From Gossypium raimondii (Eukaryota; Streptophyta; Magnoliopsida; Malvales; Malvaceae): a stretch of DNA of 64,000 nt. Position 1 is the stretch's first letter; every line of letters starts with the position of its first letter. Below, one piece after another: positions 1 to 10,659 of the stretch. Made by a program: the position numbers and the translations under genes. The stretch is taken from positions 5,409,501 through 5,473,500 of the forward strand of contig NC_068577.1 of the NCBI RefSeq assembly GCF_025698545.1, read 5' to 3'. The notes beneath the pieces are model-generated. The model worked only from the letters and a program-made list of their open reading frames with translations, searched no databases and had not been told where the DNA came from.

Positions 1-622
1 ATATTATAATATTATCTATTAATATAAATTTAACTTTAATGTATTATAAATAATATAATATATTACTTGAGTTTTTGAATACTTAGTTCATATTTTAAAA
101 AAATGAAACTTTGGGCCCTGCGCATATTGGTCGATTATTACCATGTTATGTAGACATATGCGTGATGGATGATAATTGTTGACAAGACAACTTCCAACTT
201 ATGATAAAAACACGTGGTTGCCACTTCAGTTTGTTTTTTTGTCTTTTGTCATGCAATTGGGTACCCTTCGGTATGCCTTGTTTGTCCCATTTGTGAGTTT
301 GGGGCGCCTAGTTTTGTCCATTTTAATCCACGTTGTTAGGGCTGAGTAGGATAGAGAATTGGTCTTTAATGCCTTGTTTGTCACACTTGAGTGTTGTGTA
401 CACGTTGAGAGAGCTTGCCTTTTATTCAAGATTCTATTTTGGCTCAATTCTAAATTTTATCCCACTCTAGTTTCATTACTGAAAGCGGCGAAGTCTCGGC
501 CAAGAAAAAAGAATCCGCCTTTGTCTGTTGCCGTGCAACTGGTTGATGTCACATATGATTGAACTGTCCCCAAACCGTATTCATTTCCTTTTGCCCTTTC
601 TGTTGTTTGTTTGTTGGACCAG
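1..622. other. Left-edge stretch, no exon recognised
   Basis: AT-rich DNA ending in a good splice acceptor (..GGACCAG) directly before the first recognisable exon of the amidotransferase gene. The missing upstream exons of that gene, which should hold the catalytic cysteine, were looked for here in all forward frames and not found. The right part is probably intron; the rest may be intron or inserted DNA. Confidence 0.5.
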
Positions 623-1280
623 ATTCTTAGCCGTGCGCTTGGAGGAAAAACAGGGCGAGCCGTTTCGGGTTGGGACATTGGAGTTACGACAATTCATTTA
701 TCATCGTCCTCATCGAAGTTCTTTTCATCACTTGAGATCCCCACCACTCTTCCCATCATAGAGTGCCACCGAGATGAGGTTCGGTCTTTCCTTTTTAATG
801 AAGAAATCGTAAGTCATCTTGGTTTATGTTCTAAACATGATTGAATATATGATTAGGTTCGGGAACTTCCACCAAAGGCCGAGGTGTTAGCATGGTCTGA
901 GAAAACAGGGATCGAGATGTTCAAGTATGGAAGTCATATGATGGGCATCCAAGGCCACCCTGAGTACACTCAAGACATTCTGTTTCACCTAATTGATCGT
1001 CTCACACAGCGTGGTTATATTGAGGTACACTTGCACTACTCGGTTTTAATCCAAACTCAAAAGTTGATTTGATTAATCTAAATTGAAACCTCAGGTCAAT
1101 AACTCAAATCTACCTGAGCTCCTTCTATTGATGATGTTATAATGATTTGACTGACATTTTATATGGAAGCAAATGCAGGACTGGTACGGTGATGAATTGA
1201 AGGCAAAGTTGGAAGAAGTGGAGCCTGACAAAGATGCCTGGAAAAACCTTTGCACGAGCTTCCTCAAGGATAGATTATGA
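623..1280 (+). CDS. Gamma-glutamyl peptidase-like class I glutamine amidotransferase, 3' part only
   Basis: Three exons are visible: 623-778, 857-1024 and 1179-1280 (stop TGA), all phase 0 with GT-AG introns, giving 141 residues. The product resembles the C-terminal half of plant gamma-glutamyl peptidases (GGP1 family, about 250 aa), cytosolic class I glutamine amidotransferase-fold enzymes that cleave glutathione conjugates in glucosinolate and camalexin pathways. Seen: a segment RALGGKTGRA matching the family stretch after the nucleophile elbow, ECHRDEV, and IQGHPEY, which carries the His and Glu of the catalytic triad. The C-terminus WKNLCTSFLKDRL is family-like. The first half, with the nucleophile Cys, is absent: the gene is either cut by the window edge, has a long intron, or is a 5'-truncated copy. 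Family assignment is firm; substrate is not. Confidence 0.82.
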
Positions 1281-1963
1281 AGGTTTTTATTTCAACCAAG
1301 AATAAAAGAAATGTAAATAGGAACCCCTTTTCAAGAATCAAGTTGTTTTTTAGAGAGGTTTGTGATAGAATAGCACAGATGCATTAATCATTAAAACATG
1401 TAGTGAAACCTGTGCTTAGGTTGGAACTTGAGGTTGTCTTCTCTATTGCTGCCTAATAAAATTTGCTAGCTTTTTTAACTCTTATGTTTTCAACTTAAAC
1501 ACGACCCAGTCAACAATCCGAAAACCAATCCAAACTTACTCAAAATTGACTTAACCTACAATAAACCGAACAAATTACTCTCAAATTATTCCGAGTGATA
1601 AAACCTGAAATCAAGATGACCTCAAAACCCGCAATGGTAGATCCAAAACCAACCCAGCCACTAAAACTGAGGAGACTAGGTTCTAATGACGACTACTGAT
1701 GGAGGGGAAGATGGTCAAGCATTGCATCAGTAGGCCATTCAATTGCATTTACTGAAAAAGTACAAATGATACTGAGATTGATTAGCGATATCAAAGGTTC
1801 AACAATTAAAAAACAGTATCACTCTAAGAGTGTTTTTTATTCATAGAGATTTATGGAAGAGTTCAGCTTCGTCAATCAACCAAAGAAAAACAATGGTAAG
1901 TCTAAGCGCAAGTCCGAAGCTGACAATTTCAATAGCATAACAAGGAAAATGGTGAATAAACTT
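1281..1963. other. Convergent 3' region
   Basis: Short gap between two genes that point at each other (amidotransferase stop at 1280, CHCH gene stop at 1964). It must hold both 3' UTRs. AATAAA-like words occur near 1301 and 1455 on the plus strand. No other coding signal seen. Confidence 0.6.
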
Positions 1964-4272
1964 TTAGGCACCCAACATGGACCCTGTGTTCTTCCTGCAC
2001 TCAGTCAACATATCCATGTAGAACTGACACTTGCTGAGTTCGCTTCCATAGCTGTTCAGGCACTGCAAGTAAAAAAAAGGGGGTCAAAATGTCAAATAGT
2101 AATAAAAACTAAAAAAACCTCCAAAGGTACAGTCCAAAAGAAACCCCCAAAAAATTAAAAAAAGAACAGAATTGGGAAGGCTCAGAGAGTTTGCTATCTC
2201 TGCTCAACGAAAAGCTTAGCTTTTCTCATACAAGAGGTGTCAGAAATTCTAAAAGCACTCTTCATCTTTGCCTTCTCATCATTAATTTATTTCTTTAATC
2301 TTTTGTTAGGTAAGAAAGAAAAAAGAAAACATTGACGTAAAAGAGTGGGAACATTAACGTAAAAGAGTGGGAGACCCAGAAAACAAAGAATGAAAAACAA
2401 AACCTGCAAGAGTGGAATAGATAGTGGGCTGGCTATTCGGGATTTAGATTTTAGCCGTTTGAACTGTGAATTAGAAAAAGGTTTAATGCACCATTTAGCG
2501 CTTAAAGTATATTTTTTTATAATCTTTAACATTTTTATTATATTTTCTGCATTTTTTATAATTTTTTAAATTTTCAAATGATGAAGATATCATGACATCA
2601 ACATCTAACACATAGCAGCCAATGAGCAGCTGAAATCCTCAACCAAATTTTTTTAATGTCAAAAGGGCTAAACTGGTGAACAGCAAAATAAAAACATCAG
2701 GTCCTAATCATGACAAAAAACTTTTAAGAACCTAAGTAGGAAAACCAGTACTTTAGGGACTAAATGATGTTTTAAGCCTTCTAGTTACTTACAGAATCTA
2801 CCACCAGTGTAAAAAATCCAAAACAAAATCATGATTTAACTACTTATTTGAAAAACTTGGACAACATGTGATTCATTTGAAATCAAGCAAAAAATGATAA
2901 TCAGCAAACTAACAATCCAGAAATCAGAATTGAACTGCTAGAGCACAGAAGTTCAAAGTTTTAGTCAGCCGCAGCATGAAAAACACATCAACATTCCAAC
3001 AAACTACTAAACCATCAAGTAATCAAGTAACAGAGGGTGAAGTTCACTTACATCCTGGAATGCCTTGTAGTGGATGCTGCATGAATCAGTGCCAGCTAAA
3101 CTATTGGAAGTAGTTGCCGGTGCAGGGGCAGCTGCAGCCTCGGAAACCACAGTTTCATGTTGAATAGTACGAGGACCCATCACAGCATCCACAGCCCTGT
3201 GAGCTACAGCACTTCCAGTACCAAAAGCCATGCCTGTAACATGGAGATAAAGCAAATAATTTACTAATAGTATTAACAGAGTAAGGAACCATCACAAATC
3301 AACCAGAGACATGTACAATCATTCACCGTCTCAGAAGGACATCTATTCACATACCCTGAGCTATGGTAGAGCCTATGCCTCCGAGCAAGGATCCACCACT
3401 TCCACTCTGAGCAGGAGCTGGAGGAGGAGCATGATGAGCTGCAGCAATAAGAATTAAATACAATTAAACATGACATTCAATCAAAGAAATAACTACTACT
3501 AGCTTTTATCAAAATGAGTAAATACAAACGTTAATAAATCAATATAAACTTGTCAATTGGGCAGATCATGTTGATTTTGGGTAGTATCAATCTAAATCAC
3601 GTAAGTGTATTTTTGAGTTCAGGTTTCAAATTTGGGGATCAAATTTTTTGGATTAGATCATTTCTGGCTCTAATCACTTCAAGTTAAAGGCATTTACAAT
3701 TACTTGTTTGGATCATTTAAAGCTCAGGTCAGGTTGGATTTCCGGTCTAGGTGAGAATTGACAGCTCTAGATCAATATAAACATCATTTACCTGGTTGAG
3801 GTGGAGGGCTGCGAGCAGAAGCAGGACGAGGAGCAGGGCGAGAAGCAGACCTTCCTGCAAAACAATTTACAACAAAAGCGGTGTAATAAGTAAAACAAGA
3901 GAAATTCCGTAAAATATCCAAATATGAAATTACAAAGCTGCTCTAAATAAACTACAAAAATTCATCGCTCTCCAAGTTAATTGCTTTAACACATCCAAAT
4001 ATTCCAATAACAAGAGGAAATATATCAACTAATGACAAACCCAAATCGAAAATCTTTCAAATAATCAAAAATTAAAACAATCCCAAATAAGCTTTAATCG
4101 AGAACAAAAACTAACCCTAGAAATCGGATTAAAAATCGATGTGGGTTACATGTACATAGCTAAATACAAGGAAAATGAAGTGAAGAATTCAAAAATTAAT
4201 TTGGGGGTTAACAGATCTAATCTAAACGAAAGGCGATTAGATGAGAAACTAACCAGAGCTACGGCGAGGCAT
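1964..4272 (-). CDS. Twin CX9C CHCH-domain mitochondrial protein (CHCHD2/CHCHD10/MIX17 family)
   Basis: Five exons on the minus strand: 4254-4272 (ATG), 3792-3854, 3355-3438, 3052-3233 and 1964-2062 (stop TAA). They join in frame to 148 residues. The protein starts MPRRSSG and continues with a basic, Pro/Ala/Ser-rich segment (targeting-like), then a glycine-rich hydrophobic middle (GGSLLGGIGSTIAQGMAFG), an Ala/Pro linker, and a C-terminal CHCH domain. The cysteines fit two CX9C pairs: CSIHYKAFQDC and CQFYMDMLTEC; the last exon starts exactly on the second cysteine. Family members are imported into the mitochondrial intermembrane space by the Mia40 pathway and act in respiratory-chain and stress functions. 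The last exon is small and about 1 kb from the previous one, so it is easily missed; a reading frame on the opposite strand over it is a shadow. A TATA box lies about 110 bp upstream of the ATG. Confidence 0.92.
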
Positions 4273-4383
4273 TGTGAATGAGGTCAAATAGCACCAGCTA
4301 TGAATTCCAAAGAAAATTCTAGGGTTAGGGTTTTAAGCTTAAAATCCCAGTCGAAACGACGCTCCCAAAGCCTTGGAAATTGG

Positions 4384-4391
4384 TATTTATA
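4384..4391 (-). promoter_or_regulatory. TATA box of the CHCH-domain gene
   Basis: On the minus strand the word TATAAATA sits about 112 bp before the ATG of the CHCH gene, a normal distance for a plant core promoter with an 80-90 nt leader. A hAT-type insertion begins (reading from the gene) about 135 bp further upstream. Confidence 0.6.
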
Positions 4392-4525
4392 GATAGAGAG
4401 ATAAAGATGGAAGGCGGTAGTGTGGATGTTTATCAAACACGTGTTGGAATATGATTGGATAGTTAATATTTATCAAATCAAGCGATAAAAAAACTCGAAG
4501 ATAAATTTGAAGTTGGGATTTTGTG

Positions 4526-5756
4526 TAGGGGTGAGCAAAACTCGATTCGACTCGAAAAAATAAAAAAAAATTCGAATTTCGAGTTAAACGAATCAAGTTA
4601 TTCGAGTTAATCGAGTTATTCGAATCAACTCGAATTTTTTTTTCGAATTTCGAGTTCGAATCGAGTTAAGTTTTCGAATTCGAATAATTCGAATAATTCG
4701 AATATCAAACTATAATATTTGACAGTTTTACCCTAAACTCCCAAACTTTTTTACTTTTCCCTCAAAACTTTTACTCATTCCCACTTTCCCCCTAGATCTT
4801 TTACTCCCCTCCCCTTCCAACCCCCAATCTACCAAAAATACATTTCCCACCAAAATTTTATTCTCCCATTTACTTTTTCTCAAAATTTTACTCCCAAAAA
4901 CTCTCAAAACCTTTTATTTTCTCTCAAAATTTTTATTCCTTCCCACTTTCCCCCTAAAACTTTTATTCCCTTTCTATCCCACCTCCAACCTCCCATCTAC
5001 CCCAAACCCTCCCCCCTCTAATTTTTTTTAATATTTTCCCTCCAAAATTTTACTCCCCCCTATTTACTTTCCCTCAACCTTTTATTCCCCAAAACTTTTT
5101 ATTTTCCCCCTAAACTTTTACTTCTCACTCTTTACTCTCAAATAAAAATAAAATTATCCAAAAAATCACTAAACATAAATAGTAATAATTTTATTTATAT
5201 TTACTATTTATATTATTAAATTAAATTTCACATTTTATATTATTTATATTATTGAATTGTTTAGTCATATTGAATATTTATATTAAAATTGAATTATTAA
5301 TTATGCCATAAAATATTAGTGTTAAAATTTTATATTGGTATCAATTTCACATTTTATTTTTGAAATAACTTTTATTAAAAATCATATTTTACATTTAATA
5401 TATTTTTAATTCCAAAATACATAGTGACAAGAATCAAGATAATTGAAACAACTAAGCAAGCAAATAAACTAATTAGTATATAAAAAATTAATAAATAAAT
5501 TATGAGGTGATGAAAGTTAATAAAAAATTTGATTAAGGTAGACAAATTTTATTACGATGGGTGACAACGGTTATAAGGACCCAAAATTATTTTTTTAAAA
5601 TTTAACTCGAACAAATAAATTCGATTTGATTCGATTCGAATTCCATCTCACTCGACTCGATTCGAGAAAACTTCAAATAAAGTTAGGATGATAAAATGAG
5701 ATTCGAAAACTCGATTAACTCGAAAATTTTTTATTCGATTCGAATGCTCACCCCTA
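4526..5756. mobile_element. Non-autonomous hAT-type transposon with 8-bp target duplication
   Basis: The element begins TAGGGGTGAGCA and ends TGCTCACCCCTA, a perfect 12-bp terminal inverted repeat, and is flanked on both sides by ATTTTGTG (4518-4525 and 5757-5764). An 8-bp duplication is the hAT superfamily hallmark. Both subterminal zones are packed with TCGA/TTCGAA words; the middle has C/T-rich tracts of ACTCCC and CTTTT type followed by very AT-rich DNA. No transposase frame is present, so it must have been mobilised in trans. It lies in the upstream region of the CHCH gene. Confidence 0.88.
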
Positions 5757-5949
5757 ATTTTGTGGATGAAAAATATAATGTTAGAAAGTGAATCCCTATT
5801 TATAGTTCAAGTGGATCCCTATTTATAGTTCAGACTTTGCTTAATTTTAAAATACAAATTTAACTTTCGGTATTTATCTTAATTCTAAATATTTAAATTT
5901 TAAAAATTATTCTAACATTAAAAAAATTCAAGAATTACACAAAAAAACA

Positions 5950-6365
5950 AGTTTTTAGCGGCGTTTTTTATGCTTTTAGCGGCGTTTTTTATGCTTTTAG
6001 CGGCGCTTTTTAACGCCGCTAAAAGTATTTGCGGTGATTTTGAAAACGTCGCTGTTGTTAACGCCGCAAACGTTTGCGACGTTTTTAGAAATAAACGCCG
6101 CTATAGATCATGACATTTAGCGGCGCTTTTCCCACAAACGACGCTATAGATCAGGAGCTTTAGCGGCGCTTTTACACAAACGTCGCTATAGATCAAGACC
6201 TTTAGCGGCGCTTTTCCCACAAACTCCGCCATAGATCAGAACCTTTAGCGGTGCTTTTACACAAACGCCGCTATAGCTCAAGATCTTTAGCGACGCTTAT
6301 CCCACAAACGCCGCTATAGGTCATGACTTTTAGCGGCGCTTTTCCCACAAACGCCGCTAAAAACA
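5950..6365. repeat. Left subterminal GCGGCG hairpin array of the CACTA element
   Basis: Roughly nine units, most 40-45 bp apart, each of the form TTTAGCGGCG-spacer-CGCCGCTATAGATCA, so that each unit can fold on itself. The first units near 5955-6005 are shorter (about 21 bp apart). Subterminal repeats of this kind are where CACTA transposase is known to bind. Confidence 0.8.
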
Positions 6366-6664
6366 TATATTTAAAAAAACAATTATTTTTCAAATAATAT
6401 TTATTTCTATTATAAATATTATATTATGTTTTAAAGATTTAATTTTTCTACGAAAATTTTAACTTTAAAACTAAATATAAAAATTAATGAATTTAGAATT
6501 TAGAATTTAAAATAATACATTAATAACACAATTAAAATCCAAAAGTTAGAACTCTTAAGTAAAAATAAATATCATGCTTATAATGCTTATAATGCTTATT
6601 GAATATAAATTTAGAATTTAAAATAATAAATTAATAACTGTACAAATGTTTAGAAAATATTAAA
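6366..6664. other. AT-rich spacer inside the CACTA element
   Basis: Mostly A/T runs, no coding or repeat structure seen. Confidence 0.5.
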
Positions 6665-6844
6665 GAATCTTTCATATCATACTTATAACAGGGATGCTTT
6701 TACAAATATCATGCTCCATAATTAGTGTAAGAAGAGCAAATCCTTATATAGATGGCAAATCCACTTCTGTCAAAATGAGATCTACGTTATGTGGTCTTCC
6801 TTTCAGCATCTCCCATGCCTTCAAGCCATCAGGAACAGCAGCAA
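6665..6844 (-). pseudogene. Captured fragment of a PRR5-like pseudo-response regulator (receiver domain)
   Basis: On the minus strand, after a usable acceptor (TTTTTGAGTAG), the sequence encodes [18 protein letters not shown], then [15 protein letters not shown], a stop, and GFALLTLIMEHDICKSIPVI. This is the pseudo-receiver domain of the PRR5/PRR9 clock proteins, where the next residue after SI is normally serine: a TCA-to-TAA change is the simplest explanation of the stop. Similarity fades after about 6670. A further possible piece of the preceding PRR exon ends at a GTAAGT near 7005. The fragment cannot encode a complete protein. It is a captured piece, not a gene. Confidence 0.82.
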
Positions 6845-7067
6845 CTACTCAAAAAGAAAACCCATTTTCAGTAACAAATGTGCGAGTTAATATTGCAAAC
6901 AGTTTCTTATTTTAAGCAAGAATCAACAGGCAATTTTCCAGCCCCCCAAAAAATGTAAAAATAATAAATTGAACCACAATCCATAATCAAATATTTGTTA
7001 CTTACATTTAAGGGTCAAGCGAGCACTTATAGTACAAAAATAAAATATCAAGCTGAAGCCAACATAC

Positions 7068-7130
7068 CCGATAGTGCACTTTGATTCTATCACCTTTGTG
7101 AGTTTGAAACTCGCATGATTTGGGCTTATG
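7068..7130 (-). pseudogene. Captured single exon of an FKBP15-type peptidyl-prolyl isomerase
   Basis: A 63-nt, 21-codon block on the minus strand reads HKPKSCEFQTHKGDRIKVHYR. It matches the start of the FKBP domain of the plant ER-type FKBP15-1/15-2 proteins (family form KPKxCEVQAHKGDxIKVHYRG). It is framed by an acceptor (TTTTTCACAG) and a donor (GTATGTT) at the expected exon borders, so intron sequence was captured too. No other FKBP exon is recognisable nearby. Lies between the PRR5-like and GluTRBP-like fragments, in the same orientation. Confidence 0.78.
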
Positions 7131-7810
7131 CTGTGAAAAAGTGAAGAAAAAAAAAGACATAATAAGACAACAAGCAACAAAGAATGGCAATAAAAAAGGA
7201 AACAATTTCTAATATATCAACAGAGTTCGAGTGCTGCAATTTAAGTTTTAGCGACTAGTGTTCAACTTGTAAGTATTTAGCCGAATGAAAATTTCATTGA
7301 GGAGATGTGAAAAAAATGATAGCTGCTAAGTTACAAATAAAGCTTTAATCCTATATTCCTATTCCTAGATTAAAACTTTAACAATAACTTATAATCCTAA
7401 CCATCCATCCATATCTCCAACAATCAATAAATAAGATGAAACAATATCATATCATACTAGCGACTCTGCATTACACAAGCATATATATAATACCAGCTGG
7501 GAGAAGCATGTAGTGGGAAATATGGAACAAAAACACTACCATGAAAAGAACGAAGATACTGATAACACAAATAAATAGAACACTCAATGAGAAAAAAGGT
7601 GCAACAAAGCTAACATCGAATGTTAAATTTTAGATTTTCTTCCTTCCTTTTCCCTTTTTATCAGCACATTACAGGGTAAAGAAATGGACTGTTAGGAGAA
7701 CATGAAACCAAAACATGCAAACATTCAAAAATTCCACATAGTGTTGGTAAAACATCATGTATAAATTATAAAGTAATATCACTTTAAAAAAAAGAAAGAA
7801 ACAGCCTTAC
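7131..7810. other. Intron-like spacer between captured fragments
   Basis: AT-rich sequence between the FKBP15-like exon and the GluTRBP-like exon. It begins (minus strand) with the GTAAGG donor of the GluTRBP fragment and ends with the acceptor of the FKBP exon, so it could act as one chimeric intron. No exon recognised in it. Confidence 0.45.
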
Positions 7811-8177
7811 CCTCAAAATGGTTACATCAGCTGGTTTGGTAAGACTGCCCTGTATTGTACACTGAGGAGTCTTTAACCCACATTGCATCTGGAGAAGGTT
7901 GAGGCAAACACAAAATAGGGGTGCCCTCAGCATCGACAGCAAACCTTACACCAACACCCAAGGGCCACCCATCTTGAGCTAGAGTGGAAACGGTCCATAT
8001 AGAAGACAATTCCATTATGGTCCTGAAAACCTCAGCGGGAAATGGCTTGTGGCTGGTTTTTGTTGGTGGGACTGAAACAGTGGAGAGCGATGAGCATAAT
8101 TTGAAGGAGGGTTTGGGTTTTGCTTGAATGAATTTGGGTTTTGGAGGGAAGGGTGGAAGGGGAAAGTGTGTCGACAT
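7811..8177 (-). pseudogene. Captured first exon of glutamyl-tRNA reductase-binding protein (GluTRBP/PGR7-like), frameshifted
   Basis: From an ATG at 8177 the minus strand encodes a chloroplast-transit-like start (MSTHFPLPPFPPKPK) and then FPAEVFRTIMELSS and DGWPLGVGVRFAVDAEGTP, which match the FMN-binding split-barrel domain of plant GluTRBP, the thylakoid protein that anchors glutamyl-tRNA reductase for haem synthesis. After ILCL the frame breaks: a second frame gives MQCGLKTPQCTIQGSLTKP and ends at a donor (AGG/GTAAGG). Against the family form, the stretch between the two pieces is missing, so a small internal deletion causes the shift. Later exons are absent. A dead, captured gene fragment. 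Confidence 0.82.
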
Positions 8178-8396
8178 GACTAAGCAAACAAACATAATTA
8201 ATCTTAATTTATTATTGGGTTTTGGAGGAAGGGTGGAAAATAAAATCACTTCCCATCTAATGGAGTAGATTTAATGAATTCCCATCTCTCTTCATCATAT
8301 ACAAGTAAACAAAAGGAATTAAACAGTATTTCACTCAAATCGGGTTATCTTTGGTTTGGTATTATATAAATCGACAAGTAAATTTTATAAGTTTGG

Positions 8397-9240
8397 ACAT
8401 CCAAGGAAGGAATAAAGCGGCACAATCTCTCAAGCTGCGAAGGCGAAAGCTCTTAAGCGGCCACTGCGAATGTTTTTGAGAAACAAGCCTTTGAATTTGT
8501 CATCATCAACACATATACATCAATTTAAAAACTCCTTTTCACTGAAAATAGCTGGATTTCAATCACAATTTATATTTAAAAAGTGAAACAATTATAAAGA
8601 TATAATAAAAGGTCTCAGACATCCAAGGAAGGATAAAAGCAGCACAAGCTCTTAAGCCCGTGAAAAACAAAAGCTCTCGAGCGTACCATGCGAATGTTTT
8701 GAGAAACAAGCCTTACACCTTATCATCATAAACCCATACACATGAAATATATTATCATTTGACTCAATTTTATGAATATCGTTTATCAATGGGCCGAAAA
8801 AAGGGAAACATATACAACAGTTTACGAGAAAATAATTGGATTTTCAAGCGCAAATAATGAAAAACAACTATATACAAGTCATAAAAGGTCTCGGACATCC
8901 AAGGAAGGAATGAAGCGGCACAAGCTCTCAAGCCCGTGAAAGGCGAAAGCTCTTAGGCGACCACTGCGAATGTTTTGAGAAACAAGCCTTTGGATTATCA
9001 TCATAAACCCATACACAACAAATATATTTTCCTTTGATGAATTTTAAGAATATCGTTTATCAATTGAACTGAAAAAAAAGGAAAAAATGTACAACCAGAT
9101 TTCTGAGGAAGTGACTGGGTTTTCAAGCACAAATAATGAAAACAACAATCATATAGAAGTCATAAAAGGTCTCAGACATCCAAGGAAGGAAGGAAGCAGC
9201 ACAAGCTCTCAAGCCCAGCAAAAGGCGAAAGCCCCAAAAT
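8397..9240. repeat. Four-copy tandem repeat inside the CACTA element
   Basis: The block GACATCCAAGGAAGGA..GCGGCACAAGCTCTCAAG..GGCGAAAGCTCTTAGGCG..GAATGTTTTGAGAAACAAGCC recurs starting near 8397, 8619, 8896 and 9177, i.e. about 220, 277 and 281 bp apart, with AT-rich spacers that are also similar (TATCGTTTATCAAT). No coding role seen. The last copy degenerates after the AAGCC-like segment. Confidence 0.75.
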
Positions 9241-9599
9241 AAAAAACCTGGCAGAGTTCTCGAAAAATAGAGTCAGTGTTGGCTTCGGTCAATGACTGCA
9301 GCAAGGACCGAACATGGCTTGAGAGTGTGGAGGAAAGCTCGAGCATGGTGAGTGATGGTGAGTGAAGATAGATCGCGAGTGTTTTTCAATGGTAAACGCT
9401 AGTAAGAAGATAAAAAGCGGAATGGATTAGGGATATGATAGGCTTTAAAGATTAGGGATGTTGAGAGAACCGTCGAGAGAAAAAAAGTGAGCGCTGAACG
9501 TCTGAGAGAGTGTGTGTGTCTGGGTAAACTTCTAAATTGAAACAGAAGCCAATTTTAGAGGGGAAAATGAAATTATTTTGGGGGGAGTTTTGGGATAAA

Positions 9600-10515
9600 A
9601 CCGCCTAAAATGAAATTAAATTTGCTGCGTTTTGTATAAAAACGCCGCTATTGTTTATCTATTGCGGCGTTTTTATCAAAAACGCCACAAAAAACTATTT
9701 CAATTTGAACAAAATGATGTCGTTTTACTATGCTAAAAATTTTTTATTTTGGTTTTTATAAATTGATTTATTTTTTAAAAAAACGCCGCTATTGCTTATG
9801 CAAAAAATTATTTCATTTTACTATGCTAAAAATTTTTTATTTTGTTTTTTATAAATTGATTTTTTTGCGGCATTTTTATGAAAACGCCGCTAAATGTTTT
9901 GCTATATAAAATTGCTATTTTTTAAAGTAAAATTATTTTTTGTGGCGTTTTTTATAAAAACGCCGCTATTGCTTACCTTTTGCGGCATTTTTATAAAAAA
10001 ACGCCGCTAAATGTTCTGCTATATGAAATGGCGCTATTTTTTTAAAGTAAAATTATTTTACTATCAAATAATCTCTCACATATCAAATTTCTATTAAAGA
10101 TTGAGACGTTAATTATGATTTTGTATTGTTCATTTCTGATCTAATCTCCATTTTATTAGAGATATTTCTTCCTAACTAAAATATAATTATTTTGCTAGAT
10201 GTTCAATGTGGAATGATTTTAGTTTTGTATTTTATTTTTATTTGTTATAATTTGGTCCTATATATCTAAAATAGATAGTTACCTATCCGTATCAATTTGT
10301 TACATTTTTATTTATTAATTTTTTAAATCTAATATTTAAATATATCAAATGGTTTAAATTAAATATTTTTAGTCATAAACACCGCTAATGTTACCTTTTT
10401 CGGCGTTTACAGAAGAAACGCCACTAATAAATTAAATTATTGTAATGAAACGACACCGTTTTGAAAAATTCTAAATCATATTAGCGGCTTTTTGGCTATA
10501 AACGCTGCCAAAGCT
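9600..10515. repeat. Scattered central GCGGCGTTTTT / AACGCCGCT motifs
   Basis: About ten loose copies of the same GCGGCG..CGCCGC inverted motif as in the subterminal arrays, separated by T-rich DNA. Either part of a long right subterminal region or remains of an older nested relative. No coding signal. Confidence 0.55.
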
Positions 10516-10659
10516 CGCATATTTTACAATTTTTTATATGCAATTATTATATATTGCATATCAATTTTAAACTAATAATCTTTACAATTTATTATTTCTC
10601 TTTTACAATTATATAAGACCTTATTTAACATATAAATTAAAAAATACTAATTAATCTAA

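Noticed and set aside
1853-2158. 101-codon plus-strand open frame
   Set aside because: It covers, antisense, the last CHCH exon (1964-2062), whose twin CX9C motif and splice site explain the sequence.
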